Made by a program: the position numbers and the translations under genes. From Luidia sarsii (Eukaryota > Echinodermata > Asteroidea > Paxillosida > Luidiidae), in contig OX465111.1 in assembly GCA_949987565.1 (NCBI GenBank), forward strand, positions 11,365,202-11,429,201: DNA of 64,000 nt, in the 5' to 3' direction. The notes beneath the pieces were generated by a model, which did not search any database, was not told the DNA's origin, and worked only from the letters and a program-made list of their open reading frames with translations. Numbering within the stretch: the first letter of the stretch is position 1; the number at the start of each line of letters is the position of its first letter. This document shows, one piece after another, positions 60,801-64,000 of this stretch.

Positions 60801-63635
60801 TCTGAGCAGGCTTCTCTCTTCTTCTACAATTCTTCCGACGAGAGTTGGGCCGGCACAAACATCCTCGACTTTACGCCCAAGTTTCAGGACGAGCTCATGC
60901 GGGATGCATCAAATGAGATTTTAAGACGAGCCGAAGAGATCTGCGGAGACAGTAGGATGTGCTTGTATGACCTCTTGGCAACAGGGGACGAAAGCCTCGC
61001 ACAGGCCACGGCGATGATAAATGATGTCAATAAATACAACATGGAAGCAGCCAGTAAGTTCAGTAGAAAAAACAAGGCTGAACTGCACAGTCTGAAACCT
61101 GTTTGTGATATTTCTGCATTGCATTAACCATTGGGAAGTATTGGATATGGAGTAAGCATGTCTGCACTGTGTGGTCTGTGTCCACTTTCATAGCTAACTA
61201 TCCGCCGAACATCACCGATGTGGAGTCCATTACAGTCCAAGTCGGAGAGGAATTCAGCCTGCAACTGGAGGCCGTTGACCCTGATGGGGATAGCTTCACT
61301 TTCCAGCTTCTCCAGACAGTGGATGGGGCAACTATAACCCCTAATGGTACATACATCTAGACGTCATCTTAAAGATCTGACCTCGCATGATAATACGAAA
61401 TAACATGCTTTCATATTACTGTTACGTCCCAATCCTTGACTTATTACCCAAGAGGTAATGACCTTCTTCTTGATTGGCTCTGCCTTTGAGAAAGGTCCTC
61501 CTATAGGATCCAAACCTAAGACCCTCAGCATTTCTGATACTCACATTGTCAGTGTGCCACTTTGTTGTATGTTACTTTTACGACATGCCGAACAAAATTT
61601 GATTTGAGCGGGGGTCTAGTTGCTACTTGCCACCCAAAACAGCATCTGGACCATTTGGGTGCCTGGGTGTAGCTGGACAGGCCAGCAAACAATGCATGTT
61701 CAGTTCAATGTGAAGAGCATGCAGACAGAGTCTAGGCCATCCGGCAGAGCACCACCTTCTTGCCAACCCCCAGAATCACCACACAGTCCATTTTAAGAGT
61801 CCTTCTATGAGTGCGGACTTTTCCCAAAGTTCTCATGCCAGTCCCTGACCCACACCCTCCTGACACTGTGTTTCACTCTTGACAAGGTTTGTTCACCTGG
61901 AACCCCGCGAACAAGACGTTGGTCACGCTTGGCTTTTTGGCTACCGACGGGAAAGCCAACTCGATAGTGCTGCCACTAGTGAAACTGTGTGACTGTGAGA
62001 ATGGAGGCACCTGCCTGTACGATGAGTACGCCACGGGCACCGACCTTGATGCAGACAAGTTTGCGGTGAGTGGATATCAAACAGCTTTGTCCCACAATTG
62101 CGCCATTTCTCTTTCATGCTCACTGAATTCCATGCTGTCTTTGTGTCTCAGCATGCTCACATCAGTCCGCTCTAAAAAGCCAAGCAGTAATCTAATCCAA
62201 TTCAATGAGAATGCACCCTGCCCAGATGCGTTGCAAGCACAATGCACTCATTTGGCATTCAAACCCGTGATCCCTACTGTTCAGTGACTGTGACTGTTCA
62301 GTGCAGACTTTTGGGCCATCGTGCTGATTGGGGGAGTGGTGTTCTCTCAAGTTTAAACGCGTTTGGAACAAGGGGAAATCCTCAGACATTCACGGAAATG
62401 AACAGTATACATTCAGTTTTTGACTCTTTTAATCAGTACATATTATATGTGATGTTTTAAGTGTTATTTTGGAAATTAATCATTTTGATTAAGAGTTAGC
62501 AGTAAAATAAGGATGAATGAGCTGCTTAAGCCCATACACTCTAGATGGCAAGAAAAACTCTCTGGTAAACCAATTCAACCAAGTCTTATTATTTCATAAA
62601 CATTGTGCAAGGGTTTTAAGACTTTTTGGCTTACATTCATCTATTGTTTACCAAGCGTAAGTTTCATATCAAGATGGAGTACTCCATTTACTCTTGCAGC
62701 AAATTTCAGTCCATTCAATTAGTAGAACAGTGTCAGTACCAATGCTTTACAACAAAGAGAGTAATAAGTGTCTGTATGGTTCTTTCTAGTCACTACGCTG
62801 TATATAGCTTATCATTTCTGTAGAGAATATCTCAAAGTAAGTTGGACTGTTTTGCCTATGCAGCTGGTGCTGTGTGACTGTCCACCAGGCTGGGAGGGCG
62901 AGTTCTGTGAGCTCAACTTTGACGCTTGCAAGGACAACCCCTGCTTTATGGATTCGGTCTGCTTCGACCAGGAACCACCCTCCTTCAATAGCACCTGTGG
63001 GCCGTGCCCTGAGGGACTGGAGGGAGACGGCAGGACCTGTCTGGGTAAGTGACAATACTCACACGTACGGCATCGTAGCCCCACAAAACACTGTAGCCGA
63101 ACACGGCATTGAATTCCACATGACATTGTTGCACAACACAGCACTATATAACCCAACACAGCACTACATGTATATAGCCCCACACAACAATGAAACACCA
63201 CACAACACTGTTTCCCTACACATCACTGTAGCCATCAGAACTGTAACTATACGAATCACTAGCTCCACATGGCACTGTAACCCCCAAGCTCTGTAGCCCC
63301 ACACAGAACTGTAGCCCCACACAGAACTGTAGCCCCACACAGAACTGTAGCCCCACACAGAACTGTACCCCCACACAGGACTGTAGCCCCACACAGCACT
63401 GTTTCCTTACATCTCACTGTAGCCATACAGTACTGCAACACTACTTACTTCAACCTTCTTGCTCGTTTCCCCTTTTCTACACGGTCAGATATTGATGAGT
63501 GTGTGGTGTATAAGGACCAGCCAGCCAGCAGCGGTGGTCTTGGCTGCGATCACATCTGCACTAACATTCTGTACAGCTACAACTGCTCCTGCCAAGATGG
63601 ATATTCCCTGTACATCGATGGAAGGCGGTGCATTG
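28880..63635 (+). CDS. MUC4-like giant mucin, HYR-NIDO-AMOP-VWD-EGF, 21 exons, 3' incomplete
   Basis: The gene model joins 21 exons with GT-AG introns of matching phase into about 3,035 open codons. Approximate residues: 1-25 signal peptide; 26-97 first Thr-rich exon; 98-1950 Thr/Pro/Ser repeats; about 1950-2144 three HYR modules; 2145-2335 NIDO; 2382-2534 AMOP; 2535-2730 VWD starting with GDPH; 2730-2815 conserved post-VWD region; 2816-2866 cadherin/Ig-like; 2890-3035 EGF modules including a calcium-binding one. NIDO-AMOP-VWD in this order is the hallmark of MUC4, SUSD2 and invertebrate mucin-like proteins. The product is probably a heavily O-glycosylated surface or extracellular mucin. Most boundaries from exon 3 on are in symmetric phase 1, as in exon-shuffled genes. 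A transmembrane segment, if any, lies beyond the window. Inference: exon 1 belongs to this gene because its phase fits and nothing else follows it. Confidence 0.85.
29375..29790 (+). repeat. CCCCGGGG-word-rich segment in intron 1
   Basis: Runs such as CCCCGGGG, CCCGGGGAT and GGGGATTTG alternate with GTGTGAA words, making many small palindromes within 400 bp. A mobile-element origin is likely but I cannot name the family. The frame at 29511-29954 has no recognised domain. Confidence 0.45.
29955..30929. other. Intron 1 sequence, nothing recognised
   Basis: No domain-supported exon. A small frame at 30071-30280 is unrecognised. Confidence 0.4.
30930..31490 (+). mobile_element. Minisatellite element with an unexpanded core
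   Basis: The left part (30960-31320) matches the reverse complement of 35500-35830 and the right part (31350-31490) matches 2420-2500. Between them, where the other copies carry 12-26 units, there is about one unit (GGTATGTCCGATATGG at 31342-31357). Confidence 0.65.
31500..32270 (+). repeat. Ancient direct duplicate of 35990-36920
   Basis: Shared words include GTGTGTGACGCC, ACATTTTCAGTA..ATAGAT, a TTAGAGAGAG motif, the AATGCGAGCTCGGAGTC region and CTCGGACCT. In the second copy a 430-bp foldback (36212-36640) interrupts the duplicate. Non-coding. Confidence 0.55.
31838..31917 (+). repeat. 40-bp tandem duplication with TACG palindromes
   Basis: The AGTAAGCGCAAGTTATATTA unit with its GTTGTACGCACGAGTTCT end occurs twice in tandem. 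It lies inside a region rich in GTACGTACGAC words similar to 24400-24530. Confidence 0.8.
32271..33535. other. Intron 1 sequence, nothing recognised
   Basis: Frames at 32924-33145 and 33217-33438 have no recognised domain and no splice support. Confidence 0.4.
33536..33690 (+). repeat. Degenerate interstitial TTAGGG tract
   Basis: Many GGTTAG/TTAGGG units with single-base variants (GGATTAGGATTAGGG, GGTTAGGGTTG) over about 150 bp, followed by a short (GAAT)n tract at 33732-33754. The orientation is G-rich on the + strand. Confidence 0.85.
33760..34790. other. Intron 1 sequence with a (GACA)n tract
   Basis: GACA repeats at 34643-34690; otherwise no gene recognised. Confidence 0.5.
34795..35900 (-). 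mobile_element. Minisatellite element, largest copy, inverted
   Basis: On the - strand the order is the AT-rich left part (35900-35490), the 18-bp array and the conserved right flank (35010-34795). The same order is seen at 30930-31490 and, partially, at 2115-2592. Confidence 0.7.
35017..35486 (-). repeat. 18-bp minisatellite, about 26 units
   Basis: Units read ACCTGTCACATCGGACAT on the + strand. Two variants, at the GGT/GGC position and the GTGACA/GAAACA position, alternate irregularly. That pattern indicates unit-by-unit duplication rather than wholesale homogenisation. Confidence 0.95.
36212..36640. mobile_element. Foldback element of about 430 bp
   Basis: The left end GCCTTTGATCAAGGCGC and right end GCGCCTTGATCAAAGGC are inverted copies, and similarity continues inward for about 130 bp (for example ACACCAAACCAACGCACGAAG against its complement near 36525-36545). 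The 144-codon frame spanning it has no recognised domain. Confidence 0.75.
37163..37200. repeat. Perfect 14-bp hairpin
   Basis: GAAGTATGCGCTTA (37163-37176) and TAAGCGCATACTTC (37187-37200) are exact complements around a 10-nt loop. It lies just upstream of the LINE remnant. Confidence 0.85.
37250..37593 (+). pseudogene. LINE reverse transcriptase remnant, N-terminal RT part
   Basis: The frame starting with [20 protein letters not shown] contains the RT motifs NYRGI, LLNRL and PESQCGF, then breaks at about 37525. The adjacent frame continues with [13 protein letters not shown]. These are motifs of a non-LTR retrotransposon RT with the first catalytic region (VDLTKAFD) intact. Frameshifts make it inactive. 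The RT is interrupted after FDTV by unrelated DNA (37594-38424). Confidence 0.85.
37594..38424. other. Purine-rich insertion inside the LINE
   Basis: About 830 bp of unrelated, A/G-rich sequence separates FDTV from [12 protein letters not shown], which are neighbours in intact elements. No coding content is recognised. It could be an inserted non-autonomous element. Confidence 0.5.
38425..39320 (+). pseudogene. LINE reverse transcriptase remnant, palm to C-terminal part
   Basis: The order is [47 protein letters not shown], then after a frameshift [24 protein letters not shown] and, further on, ISVYRAVV and RWAGHV. The FADD box reads FAVD, so the second catalytic Asp position is lost. At least three frame changes and stops are present. 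The remainder lies at 39836-40160 beyond a nested insertion. Confidence 0.85.
39321..39835 (+). mobile_element. Second LINE 3' end nested in the first, with target duplication
   Basis: 39340-39455 encodes the C-terminal word [20 protein letters not shown] and [11 protein letters not shown] typical of CR1/L2-type LINE ORF2 ends. A 3' UTR follows, ending GCGCTTTG...GTAAATATACTTTT and an (ATT)n tail. ATGTTA at 39321-39326 and again at 39830-39835 is a probable target-site duplication. It splits the older element between GHV and RMEDYRL. Confidence 0.8.
39836..40200 (+). pseudogene. LINE remnant, extreme C-terminus
   Basis: Continues the older LINE with [20 protein letters not shown] and [14 protein letters not shown]. 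Stops follow. It ends near 40200. Confidence 0.75.
40477..40692 (+). CDS. Mucin exon 2: first Thr-rich exon
   Basis: The acceptor TATTTCTCCACAG and donor GTAAGG bound a 216-bp exon in phase 1-1. It encodes [16 protein letters not shown] repeats, 72 residues, mostly Thr with Ala, Asp, Asn and Glu. Such Thr clusters are O-glycosylation substrates. Two inverted, shorter copies lie at 1400-1471 and 1905-2018. A stop in the same frame just upstream (TGA at 40416-40418) shows the exon does not extend 5'. Confidence 0.75.
   Translation, partial: KPLPPQQTQVPQKPLPPQQTQIPQKPLPPQRPQLPQQPKTPQRTQIPQKPLPPQQTQVPQQPLPPQRSQLL
41008..41190. mobile_element. Head-to-head Penelope-like ends
   Basis: An inverted 3' end (GTGATATACAAAAATGTTGC through CCTTTCTCAAAGGCAG) meets direct copies of CTTTGAGAAAGGTCCTGC at 41105-41190. 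Penelope-like elements often carry partial or inverted terminal copies upstream of the open frame, which fits the remnant beginning at 41530. Confidence 0.65.
41530..42470 (+). pseudogene. Penelope-like element: RT end plus GIY-YIG nuclease remnant
   Basis: First frame: [20 protein letters not shown], then [12 protein letters not shown], which is the RT palm with its YIDD catalytic box. The sequence between HRTIKFTF and [11 protein letters not shown] is shortened. A second frame (41709-42209) continues with [28 protein letters not shown] and [13 protein letters not shown], a stop, then YVGNTKN (GIY-YIG region). After a frameshift, [15 protein letters not shown] and [14 protein letters not shown] finish the nuclease. 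RT followed by GIY-YIG defines endonuclease-bearing Penelope elements. Internal deletion, stop and frameshift make it dead. Confidence 0.85.
42600..42860 (+). mobile_element. Penelope-like 3' UTR and end
   Basis: A C/T-rich UTR is followed by CTGCCTTTGAGAAAGG, CCTGCTAGGATGAAAACGTC and GCAGTTTGCAACATTTTTG, ending in a (TA)n tract. The CCTTT/AAAGG and TCCT/AGGA hairpins and the GAAACGTC word resemble the hammerhead ribozyme region reported for Penelope-like elements, although the CUGANGA box is not intact here. Confidence 0.6.
42875..43140 (-). mobile_element. SINE-like fragment with foldback 3' end
   Basis: 42875-43040 matches 49865-50030. 43085-43140 is an inverted copy of 42990-43040 (GCATCTGAATGATAGC against its complement), so the end folds back. 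The tRNA-like head is truncated. Confidence 0.6.
43621..49254 (+). CDS. Mucin exon 3: giant Thr/Pro repeat exon plus HYR 1
   Basis: 5,634 bp, phase 1-1. The acceptor CACCAG at 43615-43620 follows a pyrimidine tract; it is the first in-frame choice, and the intron end already looks repeat-like. About 1,795 residues are built from 6-residue (18-bp) units such as TTTPDT and TTPTST, with Ser, Ala, Phe and Ile variants. Marker FDTTTP recurs at 44481, 45111, 45723, 46263 and 46875, giving higher-order repeats of 630, 612, 540 and 612 bp, all multiples of 18. From about 49006 a HYR module follows ([26 protein letters not shown]). This is a dense O-glycosylation region. Copy number is probably polymorphic and assembly errors are possible. 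Confidence 0.85.
49396..49802 (+). mobile_element. Penelope-like 3' end fragments in intron 3
   Basis: 49410-49450 and 49745-49802 carry CTGC(C/T)AGGATCGAAACGTC-type words with CCCACTAAATTTT. They are short remnants of the 42735-42800 segment. Confidence 0.6.
49838..50030 (-). mobile_element. tRNA-derived SINE
   Basis: On the - strand, GGCTGGATAGCTCAGATGG (A box) and GGTTCAAGTCC (B box) are spaced as in a tRNA, and the first seven bases can pair with TCCAGTT at the 3' end. The anticodon loop is not canonical. The tRNA part is joined to a body shared with 42875-43040, so this is a SINE and not a working tRNA gene. Confidence 0.65.
50312..50406. mobile_element. Foldback element, GGTTTGCGGT family
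   Basis: Arms 50312-50334 and 50384-50406 are perfect 23-bp complements. The internal GGTTCTTTTCAGAACC word matches the family at 21203 and 15381. Located in intron 3. Confidence 0.85.
50728..50979 (+). CDS. Mucin exon 4: HYR 2
   Basis: 252 bp, phase 1-1. It encodes one HYR (hyalin repeat, Ig-like) module: [20 protein letters not shown] and [11 protein letters not shown], then [14 protein letters not shown] modules mediate extracellular adhesion in echinoderm hyalin and related proteins. Confidence 0.85.
51307..51500. mobile_element. Head-to-head Penelope-like ends in intron 4
   Basis: The inverted tail (GTGATATACAAAAATGTTGC ... GGCGTTTCGATCCTAGCAGG) is followed by a direct CTCTGCCTTTGAGAAAGG copy. 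Same layout as 41008-41190. Confidence 0.7.
51682..51936 (+). CDS. Mucin exon 5: HYR 3
   Basis: 255 bp, phase 1-1. [41 protein letters not shown] and SFTVDLF match the HYR pattern. This is the most canonical of the three. Confidence 0.88.
52904..52968 (+). CDS. Mucin exon 6: start of NIDO
   Basis: 65 bp, phase 1 to 0. [20 protein letters not shown] corresponds to the FYPFG..GD opening of NIDO domains. The acceptor TTCTCATTACAG is good. Confidence 0.8.
53183..53272 (+). CDS. Mucin exon 7: NIDO
   Basis: 90 bp, phase 0-0, ending [13 protein letters not shown], equivalent to the PF.FG..Y..+YV strand of NIDO. The acceptor choice at CATGCAG keeps the frame. A nearer CAG at 53193-53195 would break it. 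Confidence 0.75.
53404..53565 (+). CDS. Mucin exon 8: NIDO
   Basis: 162 bp, phase 0-0. [14 protein letters not shown] and [17 protein letters not shown] match the NIDO core (I.PFW.D.D). It ends at DVFYQ with a GTATCA donor. Confidence 0.85.
53755..53815 (-). mobile_element. Penelope-like 3' end fragment in intron 8
   Basis: CGATCCTAGCAGGACCTTTC and part of the following hairpin; the rest is degenerate. Confidence 0.5.
53934..54053 (+). CDS. Mucin exon 9: NIDO
   Basis: 120 bp, phase 0-0. [20 protein letters not shown] and [14 protein letters not shown] give the NIDO W..V.TW motif. Confidence 0.85.
54543..54978 (+). CDS. Mucin exon 10: NIDO end, linker and AMOP start
   Basis: 436 bp, phase 0 to 1. 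[12 protein letters not shown] and YAIFNYS finish NIDO, and MGFSCGGPD and GRWFYALD form the usual linker. AMOP starts with [13 protein letters not shown], and CPCSLFQ followed by DFRF is the AMOP signature. A possible donor at 54909 is less likely because the read-through keeps the AMOP match. Confidence 0.88.
55776..55961 (+). CDS. Mucin exon 11: AMOP
   Basis: 186 bp, phase 1-1. [20 protein letters not shown] and ALFTDT match the AMOP CCY..G.L segment. The donor is GTAAGT. Confidence 0.82.
56047..56160 (-). mobile_element. Penelope-like 3' end fragment in intron 11
   Basis: GTGATATACAAAAATGTTGC to GACCTTTCTCAAAGGCAGAG, inverted and lacking part of the GGCCCACT word. Confidence 0.7.
56416..56526 (+). 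CDS. Mucin exon 12: AMOP end
   Basis: 111 bp, phase 1-1. [19 protein letters not shown] then [14 protein letters not shown] is the diagnostic AMOP C-terminus (CC..S..C..Y...RP...C..YRP), directly followed by VWD in the next exon. Confidence 0.88.
57075..57295 (+). CDS. Mucin exon 13: VWD start with GDPH
   Basis: 221 bp, phase 1 to 0. [20 protein letters not shown] is the VWD opening. GDPH (57086-57097) is the autocatalytic cleavage sequence known from MUC4 and gel-forming mucins. Cleavage here would split the mucin arm from the EGF-bearing part. [13 protein letters not shown] and FEVQGRTQ continue the domain. Confidence 0.9.
57859..57937 (+). CDS. Mucin exon 14: VWD
   Basis: 79 bp, phase 0 to 1. 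[20 protein letters not shown] is a VWD middle strand region. Acceptor GTGCACAG, donor GTAAGC. Confidence 0.75.
59137..59301 (+). CDS. Mucin exon 15: VWD
   Basis: 165 bp, phase 1-1. [20 protein letters not shown] and [18 protein letters not shown] end in the VWD G.T.GLLG motif. Several N-glycosylation sequons (NLT, NSS, NIT) are present. Confidence 0.85.
59940..60056 (+). CDS. Mucin exon 16: VWD end
   Basis: 117 bp, phase 1-1. [15 protein letters not shown] and [13 protein letters not shown] match the GVWDG.P.DD segment that follows GLLG in this VWD type. Confidence 0.85.
60480..60570 (-). mobile_element. tRNA-derived SINE head
   Basis: On the - strand GGGGGTAGCTCAGATGAGAG (A box) and GGTTCAAGTCC (B box) match 49838-49905. 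The acceptor end is not well paired, so it is read as a SINE. Located in intron 16. Confidence 0.6.
60793..61053 (+). CDS. Mucin exon 17: conserved post-VWD region
   Basis: 261 bp, phase 1-1. [47 protein letters not shown] and NDVNKYN follow the pattern conserved after VWD in MUC4/SUSD2-like proteins (CG....C.+D...TG). Alpha-helical, role unknown. Confidence 0.85.
61194..61346 (+). CDS. Mucin exon 18: cadherin/Ig-like segment
   Basis: 153 bp, phase 1-1. [20 protein letters not shown] and [14 protein letters not shown] resemble cadherin-like or Ig-like folds (A.DPDGD), seen after the post-VWD region in related mucin-like proteins. Confidence 0.8.
61481..61535 (+). mobile_element. Penelope-like 3' end fragment in intron 18
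   Basis: GGCTCTGCCTTTGAGAAAGG and a diverged CTATAGGATCCAAAC. Short. Confidence 0.5.
61887..62065 (+). CDS. Mucin exon 19: end of beta module and start of EGF
   Basis: 179 bp, phase 1 to 0. [20 protein letters not shown] and then [17 protein letters not shown] give the N-terminal half of an EGF-like module. Confidence 0.83.
62864..63044 (+). CDS. Mucin exon 20: EGF modules
   Basis: 181 bp, phase 0 to 1. [14 protein letters not shown] completes one [16 protein letters not shown] and [16 protein letters not shown] form the next. Confidence 0.87.
63075..63430 (+). repeat. 18-bp minisatellite in intron 20
   Basis: CTGTAGCCCCACACAGAA units are exact at 63292-63385 and degenerate on both sides. 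The sequence is unrelated to the GTCCGATGTGACA array although the period is the same. Confidence 0.85.
63489..63635 (+). CDS. Mucin exon 21: calcium-binding EGF
   Basis: 147 bp, phase 1-1. [33 protein letters not shown] and DGRRC fit the cbEGF pattern (D.DEC, N.....Y.C.C..G). The GTATGA donor implies more exons right of the window. Confidence 0.87.
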
Positions 63636-64000
63636 GTATGACGTCATTCTTTTTTTGCATCCAGTCACCTTATTAATGTGGATGGACAATTGGTAGCTGT
63701 GAGACAACCCTGTCTTATTTGTCTCAGTCGCGCACTGACACTGACTAGCATTTGTACCGGTATTCAGTCCTCTGATATGACTAGTGTGGTGTTGTGGGAT
63801 CGGGATTGTTCCTTGCCGTCGGCATTTCACATCCATCAGACGTTCACTCTTGTAGTCAACACCGCCTGTTCACTTCCTTTTGCAACTGTTACGATTTCAG
63901 TGGATGTGGGTTCCAAGCGTAGGGACGTCTCGTGATGTCTTGGTAATGCATGGTAGTATGCGCCATATTGAACAATCGATCAAAGAAAACCAGTTAAAAT
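63636..64000 (+). other. Start of the next intron
   Basis: No further exon is recognised before the window ends. Confidence 0.5.

Overview
This is eukaryotic genomic DNA: exons with GT-AG introns, non-LTR and Penelope-like retroelements, foldback MITEs, tRNA-derived SINEs and microsatellites. The domain content (HYR, NIDO, AMOP, VWD and EGF behind a huge Thr-rich mucin region), together with the repeats, suggests a marine invertebrate, most likely a deuterostome (echinoderm, hemichordate or cephalochordate). I cannot name the species.

Right half (28.9-64 kb, + strand). One very large gene for a MUC4-like secreted or membrane mucin can be assembled. It has a signal-peptide exon (28880-28955), a small Thr-rich exon (40477-40692) and a giant 5,634-bp Thr/Pro-rich exon that ends in a HYR domain (43621-49254). 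Eighteen further exons follow, to 63635, encoding two more HYR modules, NIDO, AMOP, VWD with a GDPH site, a linker, a cadherin/Ig-like segment and EGF modules. All intron phases agree and the joined frame is open for about 3,035 codons. The gene runs past the right edge. Its introns hold a nested LINE insertion, a degenerate Penelope-like element with RT and GIY-YIG remains, many short Penelope 3' ends, SINEs, foldback elements and minisatellites.

Left half (1-24.2 kb). This is a stack of segmental duplications. A roughly 3.5-kb block (B) is present three times, plus a partial fourth. A 1.1-kb block (C), with a tRNA-Leu-like primer-binding sequence, is present twice. Block A is present three times and is the inverted 5' end of the mucin gene (promoter, exon 1, start of intron 1). 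One block-A copy keeps an intact signal-peptide exon on the - strand at 23891-23966, head-to-head with the + strand gene. Exon-2-like Thr-rich copies lie on the - strand at 1400-1471 (intact splice sites) and 1905-2018 (donor deleted). So the left half looks like a divergent, partly decayed mucin paralogue whose first intron was inflated by duplications.

Interspersed is an unusual mobile element with an 18-bp minisatellite at its core. The array has about 1, 12, 16 and 26 units in four copies, resembling Helentron/HINE-type non-autonomous elements. Other curiosities are a degenerate interstitial telomere-like tract, perfect hairpins and CRE+TATA blocks. No certain stand-alone RNA gene was found.
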